From NCBI GenBank assembly GCA_905178155.1, contig CAJINV010000005.1, positions 8,812,903-8,876,902 of the forward strand: DNA of 64,000 nucleotides, read 5' to 3'. The translations under genes and the position numbers were made by a program. Below the pieces are notes generated by a model. That model worked only from the letters and a program-made list of their open reading frames with translations. It did no database searches and was not told the origin of the DNA. Positions 13,001 through 23,900 of the stretch are shown piece by piece (within the stretch, counting starts at the first letter, position 1; every line of letters starts with the position of its first letter). Origin of the DNA: Amoebophrya sp. A120 (Eukaryota > Sar > Dinophyceae > Syndiniales > Amoebophryaceae).

Positions 13001-13253
13001 CTGAGGAGATTTGTAATGCATTTATACCAGTACGATACTACTTTTGCAATCCATAACGGCGAGAGCGCGGGAGAGCGCTGGTACCCGTACGGGGATTTGT
13101 TCATCTGTTGAATGGTTTATGTAGAGTCTTGGGTATGTACTTAGTTCATTCTGCATGACAAACTGCACTTACCATGCGATTTTTACCATGACAAATCGAA
13201 AGAGTCAACATTTAGATAGAATTCTATACCACCTGGACGTTGTAGCCGTACAT
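7037..13253 (-). CDS. LOTUS/OST-HTH domain protein with QN/SG-rich tail
   Basis: Approximate exons, 5' to 3': 13233-13253, 13056-13104, 12844-12904, 12513-12581, 12324-12374, 11548-~11580, 11282-11299, 10973-10997, 10692-10720, 10448-10508, 10115-10184, ~9835-9852, 9709-~9740, ~9460-9513, 9227-~9262, 8929-8961, ~8668-8716, 8371-8480, 8094-8185, 7773-7892, 7567-7614, 7037-7421. The LOTUS-like part is ILRVYLLLTRYPEGFNLSTL...AYYNKRLSETVF...LLTLV...IDTIVKIVKL. A preceding block (GRYGMAVDLYK, LTLGEVCHVVELAIQ, ALTSLYMDRILPDEKTLKAR) resembles a family I recall as abundant in dinoflagellates. LOTUS domains bind RNA or partner helicases in RNA granules (family knowledge). The tail is rich in Gln, Asn, Gly, Ser and Tyr, typical of a disordered RNP tail. 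Introners and ordinary GT-AG introns (e.g. 7893-8093, 12375-12512, 13105-13232) are mixed. The 5' end is tentative. Confidence 0.6.
7422..7566. mobile_element. Introner, family B, LOTUS gene
   Basis: Ends TATGAACTGC and GCACAGGATA; inner CAAAAGCATCGTACTCG inverted repeat; 5-bp duplication CTCTG. Splicing joins ...ESGPR to GVPRPYRYEN. Confidence 0.85.
7615..7772. mobile_element. Introner, family B, LOTUS gene
   Basis: Ends TATGCATTGC and GCACTGCATA; 5-bp duplication ACCGC on both sides. Confidence 0.85.
8717..8928. mobile_element. Introner, family D, LOTUS gene
   Basis: Starts TATCCAAGAAAAAAACACTG and ends in a T-run followed by GGATA; duplication TCTGA. Interior carries TTTGTCATGC-type motifs. 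Confidence 0.85.
8962..9226. mobile_element. Introner, family A, LOTUS gene
   Basis: TATCAACTGC plus GCCTGGGTCTGGAAG at left, CCAGACCCAGACATT and ACACTTGATA at right; duplication GACCT. Splicing restores KDLTLGEVCHVVELAIQ. Confidence 0.9.
9514..9708. mobile_element. Introner, family D, LOTUS gene
   Basis: TATCCAAGGAAAAATAAAGC at left and TTTTTCTTTTCCTTGGATA at right. No clear target duplication is visible. Confidence 0.75.
9853..10114. mobile_element. Introner, family A, LOTUS gene
   Basis: TATCAAATGCAAAAATGTCT at left, ACATTTGATA at right; imperfect duplication GAAAA/GAGAA. Confidence 0.85.
10185..10447. mobile_element. Introner, family A, LOTUS gene
   Basis: TATCAAATGT at left but GCATTTCATA at right; duplication GGTCT. 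Excision joins DVWDGFET to YLGSMIETFQ. Confidence 0.9.
10509..10691. mobile_element. Introner, family B, LOTUS gene
   Basis: TATGCATTGCAAAAGCATC at left, GATGCTTTTGCACAGGATA at right; duplication about GACG/CACG. Joins ADFLGF to VDPTSNADPYG. Confidence 0.85.
10721..10972. mobile_element. Introner, family A, LOTUS gene
   Basis: TATCAAATGT and ACACTTGATA ends; duplication GCACC. Confidence 0.9.
10998..11281. mobile_element. Introner, family A, LOTUS gene
   Basis: TATCAAGTGC and GCACTTGATA ends; duplication about AAAT. The 25-nt exon 10973-10997 lies between this element and the previous one. Confidence 0.9.
11300..11547. mobile_element. Introner, family H (only copy seen), LOTUS gene
   Basis: TATAACTTGCTCAAAAGTTA and then CAATCTCAA at left are inverted as TTGAGATTGTAACACC...GGTTATA at right; duplication TCCC. 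Interior has the usual GCATGACA motifs but none of the other families' termini. Confidence 0.8.
12905..13055. mobile_element. Introner, family B, LOTUS gene
   Basis: TATCCTGTGCAAAAGCATCG at left, ACTTTTGCAATCCATA at right; duplication ACGGC. Confidence 0.9.
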
Positions 13254-14945
13254 CTTGTGCGGGGAACAGCCTTGTTGCCTGATATGCAACACAAATTTTC
13301 AACAGTCCTGGAAAGAGATAGAGACCATGCAAAATAAACAGAAAAGCGAACGACACCTATTTTTTTTTACTTACGACCAGACACCATGACCATGATCGCT
13401 CACCAGCAGGCATGAAATAGAAATATTTGCATGCTCGCAATACATCGCACTACCGGCTTCATCTCTAGAAGGACTGCGATCGATCTTCATTTCCCCCGCG
13501 GATACTTCGGATGAGAACGGAAGATGGACAAATGAGTCGGAAACGACGGAAAATGATTTCTCTTTCAGAAATGATAATGAATTATACACGTAGGACTGGT
13601 TTTAGATGATCAAAAGAACAAATACAGATTGATTTACGTTTACTATTTATCCTGATACAAAAACTATGTTCAGCCGCGATTTATTTTGCGACCACGCACC
13701 ACTCCCTTTGTTCTTCTTGTTCTTCTTGTCATGCCAAAAATATACTGATTGCCCTATTTAGCGCATCCAAAGAATAGTTGTCTCGTCTTTTACCAACTCG
13801 TGCAAACGGAGTTGTTAGTACCCCTCTTCAACAGGCAATCCAGACGCAAAGCGAAAGCGGATTTCGCCTTACTATTGAGTTCGAAAGCACGCCATGAGAG
13901 GTGCGGCAAAGAATTTTTGCGCAGGTCGCAAAAAACAACGTGGCTGCACACATGTATTTCCGTGGATAGAATGAAGTTTTCGCTTATTTTCCTTTTCGTG
14001 ACCCACGGGGGTGTCGACGATATAATTTTTTGTTTCTCTATCACTCAACTATTATTTCTAAAATTTTTTCAGAAGAAGGGTGAAGACGGAAGAAACTCAC
14101 GACTGAAAAAGTCGGCTTACGTGGTAACCGTAACCGTAAGTACGAAAACCAGGAAGAAGAATGAAGGTGGATGCCTAAGAAACCCGACACTGTAGATAGT
14201 GTATTTCCAGCACACAATGTGCCTCAAGCCGCGGCTTGGAAAAAAAATTCTTCAGGCAGCGTACTAGCAAGCTCAGTGCTGTGCATATTTACTGCGGATC
14301 CTCCGTGATTCTGCTGTATTAAGATTTTTCATTTTTACTAGGGATCTTTCTGTTTCTTTCTTCAGCAAGGAAAAAAAGAACCGACTGCTTTTTGTGTTCC
14401 TTCTTCAGAGGTCAACACAGAGGAAAATCTGTGATACCAATAGAACTGAAATGACAAGCGCGTTTTCTTCCTAAGCACGGCGGAACACTGGGTGAAAACC
14501 ACAATATTTTGATCCCAAAAATGCGTTTGCGCGTGTACTTGTATCATTCGCAAATTTCTTTCATCCTGTTTTCTCAAATTCATATCATACCATTGGCAAT
14601 TAGGATTAGTAGTGTTTTCATTTCGTTCTTCACACGATTGAAATCCATCTAAATCAGTAAACATTTTCTAAGCATTTTTTAAAAAGCGCATTACTGAACC
14701 TTTATCGCACACTAAAGGTGTTGCTGTCATTATAAATGCGATGTTTCTTTTCCGCGCTAATTCGGTCAGTTTGAAAAACTTCTCAAAACCAGAAATCTAT
14801 TTCTTGAAACTTGTGCTTGCTATGACCGATAAATTGTGAATCAAAAAAAGCAAGAGGTCTACTTCTACCAAAAAAAAATGACTCGCGGTTTTAAAGTCCA
14901 TTCATACTCCTCTATACCAGAAGTAGCATCGCAAATTCCTTCCGC
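13254..14945. other. Intergenic, no supported gene
   Basis: No introner termini and no conserved coding pattern. A possible 5' exon of the LOTUS gene lies at about 13377-13395 (minus-strand ATGGTCATGGTGTCTGGTC followed by GTAAGT), but its frame does not fit the next exon. The 148-codon plus-strand frame at 13749-14195 lacks protein-like character. Confidence 0.5.
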
Positions 14946-17900
14946 TCACAACTCCTGAAACCGCAGCGCAAAGGCGTCCGTCGTTGATCCTTGGTTGCCA
15001 ACCCAACCGCCGACGACGTACATCGTGTCACGGACCGCAACCGCTGCGCCAGACATGACGCATTCTAGTGTTTTTTCCGGTTTTATCACATCATTCTCCT
15101 TTGAATTATTTTTATTGCTGGTCCCGCTAGTCGACGAGAATGCTGTGCTGTTATCCACGAGCAGGGGCTTCTTCCAGGTCAAGCTGTCCAAGTTATGGAT
15201 TGCAAAAATGTCTGGGTCTGGAAGATTGCGAGGTTTGCCATGCAGGTTTTCCATAACCCATGAGGTCTGGTATGCAGGACATAGCATGACAGATTCTGCG
15301 AAACCTTTCCAATGCCTATCCTGCATGAGAAACTGCCTCTCGATTAGGTCAACAGTGCACAATCTGTGGCAATCATGCAACACAGTTTTTTGCCTGATTC
15401 AGATTTAGCATGACAAGTTGCATTCTTCCAGACCCAGACACTTTTACATTTGATACAAGTTGAAGCACAACAACTCGTTCGCCGCCCGCCTGCCACCTAT
15501 CCTGTGCAAAAGTATCGCACTCGTACTAATCGCAGTCATGCAAGACAGATTTCTTTTTCAAGCTAAATCAGCATGACAAATTCCATTTCTCATGCTGAGC
15601 TAATTTGTATTGCAATACTACGAGTATGATACTTTTGCAGTTCATACCACCTCCGAAAAACACAATTGTCGGGCCGATCTGGCACGCCATGTGGCACCGG
15701 CCGAGCAGGATTTGGTCGGGTCTGCAAGAAAAAAACTGTGTAAGTGTAAGTCTGTGATGCAGACAATGCAAAACAGTTACACTTGTCATGCTGGACATGC
15801 ATCAGAGGCTCTTTCCGTACGTGTTTTCACGTACTAGCCGCGCATGACAGACTCTCTCTGTCATGCAGAGCAAACTTGTGATGCTATTCCTCCAAGAAAG
15901 TTACACTAACACAGTTTTTTCCTTGGATATCGGGCTGGTTTTGCTGTAGTGGGGGAGCAGGATTGGTAGGAGAAGTGGAAATTCCTGCTGCGCCAAGAGT
16001 ACCACCACGACTTGCAGTTGCACCCGAATTCACCATTCCGCCATTACTCGTGTCTGCGACGGCTGGTAAGGCAGATGAACTGGACGTCGCTTGTTGTTGT
16101 TGACCAGCACTACGTGCAGCTCCTGCAGTAGATCTAGATGCTAACATGGTATTTCTCGCATCATCCAGTAGGGCTGACAATGGCACCACCGACGTGACGC
16201 TTGTTGCCGACTGTTGCAACGCTGAGACTTGTCCCCGCTCTCCGCTTCTGGCTGCAGCTGCACCACTCTGCACAACTACAGGCTGAGATGTAATTGTTTC
16301 CTGTCGTGCCGCAGTTGATGTTCCTATCGTCCGTCGCCGCTCCTGGTTCTCCTGTGGTCCCGCGCTAGAGAGAGCCTATGAGAGTGCACAAACCCCCCTC
16401 CGCCTCATTTGTCATGCAAAGCGCCAAATCCAGTCGCTGTTTTCGGTGGCATTGTTTGCATGACAAGAAATTCCGGAAGCCCAAACAGTACTCCATGAGG
16501 TGCGCAAATTTGTCATGCGTAGGCCCCACGTGTGTTGGTGTTTCCATTGCTGTCCATGCTATACAAATGAGGAGGAGGGGGTGTTGTACACTGTCATAAA
16601 GCCTGTTCCAGTTCCATCAATGCCCGTTCGTGCGCTTCCACCCGCCGCTCCCGCTCATCCAGTTCCGCTTCCCACTCGTCTAGCTCTTGTTCCTATGCAT
16701 CGCAAATATGTCTGGGTCCTCTGGAAGAATGATTTGTCATGCAGATCGTACATAACCCGCGATGTCTGTGATGTATTCCCTACCATCACAAATGCCTATC
16801 CCGCATGAGGAATGTCCCGTCCGCACAAGAACCAAAACTAGACATTTCTTGCTGCTCGACAGGCAATACAGATTTTTTTGGAATCCAGAAGCAGCATCAC
16901 AAGTTCATCCACCTTTCCAGACCCAGACATCTTAGCAGTTGATAGTTCTGTGGGCTCGCGGTCGTCTCGCCGGTTCGCCAGAAACGGGCCAAGGAACGGT
17001 CTGGTAGAGGAGACAACAGCAGTAGTTCCAGTTGCAGCACGACCAGAACCGCCAACTTGTCTTGCAGAACGCCCATTATTCAGTGTTGTACCGCCCACCA
17101 GCAGTTGCCCCCCTCCCCGCGGCCCATCCGACCGGTCTTCCGCGTCTTCGTCAGAGTCAGAGGAGGAAAACCCGATCATATTGTCACTTTCTTCCTGACT
17201 GTCCCCCTGAGTTTCAAACAACGCGCGAATCCTAGCGGAGCTGTCTCGGCTCGCGGGACGGGGGCCAGCGTTGCTAGAGGAGGAGGCGGAAGAAGAAGAG
17301 GCTGCTCCGTTGGCGTTTGGCTCAATTCTAGCGGAGAGTTCGTTCCTCCTCGGCGTGATCGTCATATTCTCTGGGTACTCAATGTCTGGGTATTCGAAAT
17401 CATCTTCATCGTCTTCCTGAAAAGGGTAGGAGCTGTTGACAGCAGGTTGTGGCTCATCATCCCGAACTATCTCATACGTGAAAGACGGCCTTCTATCGAG
17501 GTTGTTTACAGGACCGATCATAACTACCGGTCTTGCGCTGTCCTCCGGCGGTGTTTGCGGCGGGGAATGATTCGGGACATCAGCTTCAATATCCACGACG
17601 GACACGGCGGTGTCGTCGATAATTTGCTGTTCAACTTGTACTGCTGGATCGTGTCCTTGCGGACTAATACCACTATCAGCTTCGTCTTCTCTTCGAGGTG
17701 TCATACTAACATCGTTGTCTTCCTCTAGCAAGTCTCGGCCTTCCGCCCTCGGCGTACGCCCGATGTTCACCGTGTTCAATACACCAGTACCTTGATCAGC
17801 AGCTGTTTCACCGACTGAAGGTGCATCACCAGCGACCACCGCGGGCGGCGGCGGTGGCGGACTTCCGGCCGGGGGTTGTCTCGTCACTTGTACGTGTACC

Positions 17901-20900
17901 GCAGCAGAACTACTAGAACTACTGCTCGTTGGTGGAGCAACAGGAGGACCAACAGCGGTTCCATCCGCTTGCGCGAACTGCTGCGGCGGCGAGCTGGAAC
18001 TGCCCGTGCTCGCAGGAGCTTCTTGTTGTTGTCCACCATTTCCACTTCTTCCCGAGTTAGCACTAGCAGCCACCAAGTCGTTGCTATCCGTCTCTCGGCG
18101 CAAACTGAGTCTGCTCAACACTGTCCCTGGCGTTGTACTGTTGTTCCTGTTCGCTGTGCTGGAACTACCCCCGCCGCCGCCGCGACTTTCCCGGCTCGGC
18201 ATGCGCATCATGACATGGCTCATGGCGCCGATGAGTTGGGAAAACGGTCCTTGTCTCCTGTTCATGATCTCCTGCGTTTCCGGGTTTACCGGTGGCGGAA
18301 TTTGTGTTGATGCACCACCGCCCACACGCGAGGACGACGTCCCAGCTTGTCCTTCCTGCAAGTTCACATGCCCGGGGGGTAACGACGATTGTTGCTGCCC
18401 GTGCACTACCCCAGTCGCAGACACCGCGGTGACTGGCGGTGTCGGCCGCGGGTAGGAGTGCCTTGTCCAGAAGTACGCGGGGGTTAGATTCCTTGCATTT
18501 GTGTTCAAATTCAACAAGCACAAGGGGCGCAAGTGGAATTCCCAAACCACGCGTCCAAACGGGTCGTCGCCAGACCGCAGTAAGTCCCGACCAGTCCCGC
18601 CGCCGAAGAGGAACAGTGAGCACCGTTTTGTATCGAAAAACATCGTGTGGCCAAACCGCGCCGGCGGCCAAAGCGACCACCGCTGCAACTGCTCCTGGGA
18701 GGGGATAACTGCATGTTGAGAAGAAGTGCCAGGACCAACACCTGGTGCGCCAGCCCCAGCTGCACCACCAGCTATAATTTCGCTAGAGTTCCGCGCAGCG
18801 CCAACGTGGACGACAGAGCCCTGAATTAACGCGCGGGTCTCGTTGCTGATAGTGACCTGTCGCGGGCGGTTTGATGTCGTCGTACCAGTACCGCTTGTAA
18901 TTGTCAGCCCACTTGCAGCAGCAGCTGCTCCAGTATGCGGAAACAAATGGCTGCGCACGTTGTGCCGCACACCGGTCGTAGTGGTACCAGTAGTACCGGT
19001 CGTGCCATTTGCTCTGTCCCTATGCCTGTTCCTGCGACCATGCTGCTGTACAACTCTTCGTGGCGGCGGTAACACCCTCGTTGGGCGCACTTGCTGAGCG
19101 CTATTTTGTCCTTGTGCTGTCTGAACGTTATTTGCAGTTCCTCTGGCACCTGGTCCACCCGCCCTAGCTGCACTTGATGTTGCACCAGCAGCAGAAACAT
19201 TATCCGTAATCACCCTAACCCGACTGGCCGTGCGATTTCTCGGGGCGGGACCTAAAACCAACGCTGAGTTCTGGGAGGAGGAGGACGGCGCTTGATGTAG
19301 TAGTGGTCCTCCTGTCGTCCTGCCAGCTGCAGTACCGCTCCTGGAAGCAGCTCTTGCCGCTGCATTCGAAGATGTAATCCCTCTTTCGTGCGCTTCGCGC
19401 TGCGACTGCCGCAGCAACAAAGGTGCGTCGATGAACTCGCGAGACGTGGTCCTGCTCTGCAGAATATCGTTCTCCAATTTCATCTTCGAGTTTCTCACAC
19501 CGAGTGGTGACTCGAGTTCCGCCATTGGTAGAATCTGTTTCGGTAGTTTCCATTCCCGGATCTGCTTCCCGATTTCGTTTTCCTCCTCTTCCTCCCCAGC
19601 GGAGGAAATCGAGCTGGTTTCGGAGAAATTGTTGTCGACAATCCCCCGTCCGTTGTCCAGGAGGAATTGCCTGGTGTGCCGCAAATTACTATGCTCGGAC
19701 CCTTTCAACTTCTTCTTGTGCTTGAACCGTTTTTGCGACACCGCGAGAATCTTCGTGGCATTCTGCTCGCCGGAAGTACCAGTTGCAGAAGTAGCGCCAC
19801 TTTTGTTGTTCTTCCCTTTACTTATGTAATTCCTGCTGTTTGATATTCCCTGCTTTCGGTATTCCTCCCGAAACGTGACCGAGTCAGTCAATTGTGTCAT
19901 CAAGGAGTATGACAGTGTACTACTCCCGCTCACCCTCATTTGTATAGCATGAACGGCAATCAAGTGTCAGCAACTTGCTGACATAGCATGGACGTGCAAA
20001 CTTGTGATGCAAAACCTGCATTCTTGCCAAGAATGCAGGTTTTGCATCACAAATTTGCACAGGAGTGTAGTGCTATTTGGGCTGCCAGAACTTGTCATGC
20101 AAAAAGTGCCAAGAGGCAAAGGGTGGATTTGGTATTTTGCATTACAAATGAGGGGGAGGGGGAGTTGTGCACTCTCATAAGGAGTCATCAGCGTTCACTA
20201 ACTGCCCGTGCAGGATGTGGCTTTCGTCTTGTTGGGGTCCTCTCAACTCGTTGTCGTTGGCGTTATTGTTCATCTTGTCGTCGCGGTCCTCTGAAGAAAC
20301 TTCGCTGATCGAGTTGTCGTCCCCATCTTCATCCGACGAAGATTCGGATGAACTACTCGAGCTGCTCGACTCGCTGCTAGAAGTATCCAACATACCGTCT
20401 GAAGAAAACGAGATGTCGTCATCGTCCGCCTGATCCGGTAGAATTTCTATTTCGGAATCCTCCAAGTCCATCACAATCTCGTTGAAATTCCGCTGGGTTG
20501 GCGCCCGACCCGTAAAGCCAAATTGGAAACGGGCACCAGTTGGGTTATTGGCGCCTGGTTCATCGTTGTTCATCATTCCAGAGAATCTCGTCATTCCGGA
20601 CAGCAAATTTTGCGTCGAATAAAACAGCTGCGTCAAAACCGCCGTGTTAATCGGCGCCCATTTCCAAGTTTCCGTGCACAGGAAACACAACTCCGATGAA
20701 TTTCCCCCATCTGTAATCCCTCCGAAAAAAACGACCAGGGGGCGCTTGGATGCTACAATAGGACCAGGACCACCGGATGCGGCCGCTCCTGCCGAAGAAC
20801 CGGTAGCTGACGAGGTAGCAGCAGCTCCAATCGCGCCATTGCTAGAAGGTGGGTTCAAAATTCGGGCAGCGATTGATGGGCTTTGCGGGGCCATTCCACC

Positions 20901-23900
20901 ACCACTGCTTCTCGTACCAGCAGCGCTTGTGCCACTATTTGCAGTTCCAGTATTTGATGTTCCCTCAAGGACATTCCGGAACAGCCTGGGTCTCAACTGG
21001 TTCGACACACTAATGGGCAACACCGTGCAGGAATGGTACGACCTTCCCACCGGTGTGTTGTTATTTTGCGCCAGCGCTTTCTGCTCCCACCGCACCCGGT
21101 ACTGCTTGGAATAGGCCTGATGTTGTTGTTCTTGCTGTGAAAATAGCTTGTTGGATGACGCAGCCGCGCCGCTTGAAGAAGTAGCAGCTCCTTGTGCAGC
21201 AGCTCCACCCGCAGGAGCGCCCTTCGGGCTGCTTTTTGTTTTGGCGCTGTTTGTCCCACCACCTTCTTTCGGCACCAGAAATTCCCCGACCGTGAGTAGA
21301 AACACGTCCATGCTGGCGTTGCAATACCCGCCGGATAAAAACCCGCCATAGACGAGAATCTCGCACTTGCGGTGGAGAAAAATTCCCTTCTCCTGCTGCA
21401 ACCCGTTGATTCCGTAGAAAGCGTTCACGTGGAACGCGTTAATCTCGTGCGGAATTTTCACGCCAAAGTTGTGTTGCTGGCCAGCACCAGCAGTAGGCGT
21501 GGAAGCAGTTTGTGTTTGTGTTAGGTTCTCTGCATCACAAGAGCCTGTCGATGAAATCGTCTTCTGATGTGCGCCGTAACTGCCGAAGTTCTCCTCCACA
21601 AGTGTGACCATCGAATGACCGTAATGCATCCTGGGTGGGTAATTGAGCACGTTTTTGTCGTTCTCATTGGCCGTGCGGTTCAGTGTCAATTCCACTTCCA
21701 TATTGACTTTCTCCAACGTTTCTTTCCCGTGTTGCAAAAACAAATGCAAAATCTGCTCCGACCGGTTCAAAATCGGCACGCGTTTCCACTTCAAATGCTT
21801 GACTTTCGGCTGTCCATTGAGTTTTTCCACCTGAAACGGCGGATCGGCAATCATCAGCTCCGCCGCGGGGGTAAAGCCCGACCAGGCGAACAGCTTCCGC
21901 CCGTCAAAACCCTGGCACAGCGCGTGGCCCTCTCGCGGGTGAAAATTCTGGTTTTTTTCGATCTTGAAAAACTCCATCTTGTTGCCGTTGATGATAGATT
22001 TGTTGTGCCGGTAAATCTCGTGGATCTGCGGCGGGGATAAAGTGATTGGTTTATTTTCGACCGGCTTGCTTGCCGATGGTCCCTCTACAACAACCGGAGG
22101 CTCCACGAAGTCAAGCTTCCTCCTTTTCGCGGCGTTGGAATTAGATTTCACGCAGTCCTCAATGTCCAAATCGTCCAGAGTGGTAGTGCCAACATCCCCC
22201 GTCCCGGCGGTGGTTTGGAGATCCACTAAGATCTGGTCAATAATCTCCTCGGGCTCCTGTGCAGCAGCGGCGGCGGCCAGGGAGTCGTCGCTTGCGCTGT
22301 TGTTGCCGATTGTTAAGTTTGAGCGTTCACGCGGAAGTAGAGTGGGCTGAGCAGTGGACAATGGCATTCCAGCATTGGAACTGCTGCTGCTGGAAGATGA
22401 AGCCGCTGGTTGCCCCCGTTGCTGCGGTTGTAGTGCAGCTCTAGCACCAGATGATCCTCCTGTAGTGGCCCCTGAAAAAAGACCTGCTGAAGTACTCGTA
22501 GTTGCCCCCTGTTCCATATCGTGACTCGCGGCCAGATACTGCGCCGCCGCCAAATACTGCGACAAAGCCGCATCGCCACTGGCGGTGTCATGATCGTGGT
22601 TTGAGGAGGATTCTTGCAACTGCGAAGGGTTACTATTTGTAGGACCACGTACTACTGCTGCTTCCGGGCCGCGCATCGGAGCAGCTTCTTCTTCCCCTAC
22701 TTCTTCCGAAGGCTGTTCCGGCCGCATGTTGAGAGCATCAGTAGCGCCTGTTCGTGTTCCTTCATCCGCTATGTCTTCTCGTGCAGCCAACGAAGCTGTT
22801 GACGGCAAGGGCGCGCTGGCGTTGATGCTGGGCATTTGTTGTTCCAGAGTTTGCTCCAACATCCTGACCCAGTTCGACGCGGGAGTATTGAACAAGCCTG
22901 AACGGAAGGTGTTATTTCCAGGCGGCCGAATGTTGACTACAGTGGACGTAGTAGATTCGTTAATATTTTGATCATCATTATTCCCATTCGACTCGTCGCT
23001 CGCTGGCGGTCGCGCTTGCCGGTTTACAACAGTGGAACTAGATCCACCGGTGCTACCCGTTGGAGCAGGAGCTTCTTGCTGTGCGAGATGATTATCATTA
23101 TCTGCAGAAGTAGTAGATGCATTAGGAGCATTGGGACCCGCAGCAGGAGCACCTCCCACTTGACCCGCAGCCGCCATACCCGCCACAGGAGCATAGTGAG
23201 CAGCAGAAGTACCACCTCCCGCAGGTGCCCTCTGCAGCACAAAATTCCCCCCGCCACCGCGGATCAGCAACAATCGCTGGACCTGCTGGCGAAACCGGTT
23301 TAAAGATCCGTCCTGATCATCATCGTCGTCGTCGTCGTCCACCATCATATTATCGGAGTCATCGTCACTATCGTCCCCATAGACGACCCGGTTATTGCTA
23401 TTCCGTCGACCACCGCTACTCGCACCATCGTTCCGGCTGTTGGAATCTGAGTCATCAGAGTCTGACTCCTCCTCCGGTGTTTTCGGGGAAATTTCGGCTA
23501 CTACGTGTTTCTTATGCAATACAAATTTCCCGCACACTTACAAAACGCATGACAAATTTCGGCACAACTCAAAGCATGCCACTTGTCATGCTGACTAGGA
23601 TCGAAGGCAAGTCTTGTCATGCAGGAACCGCATTTGTGTGTGATTATGTACGTGCACGTGTAATTGCATGGGAAAAATGACTGTACTGTGGATACTTTCG
23701 CGGCAAGTAATAGAGGTAGTCGTGGTCCCCGCAATCGCGCTTCAGTAATTCGCATCAAATGCAAAAATGTCTGGGTCTGGAAGAGTCATGCTGTTTTTGC
23801 ATGACGCAGAAGGTCTGGCCTGGAAGCTCTAGCATCACAGGTTTCGAAAAGCGTTCGCAATGCCGAATCCGCATGACAAATCCCTGATTTTGGTAACAAA

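Noticed and set aside
13749-14195. 148-codon plus-strand frame
   Set aside because: No domain, no splice support, mixed composition and the opposite strand to all genes.
16878-19829. Long plus-strand frames opposite the F-box/kelch exons
   Set aside because: They are antisense shadows of GC-rich exons; the minus strand carries kelch motifs and correct introner junctions.
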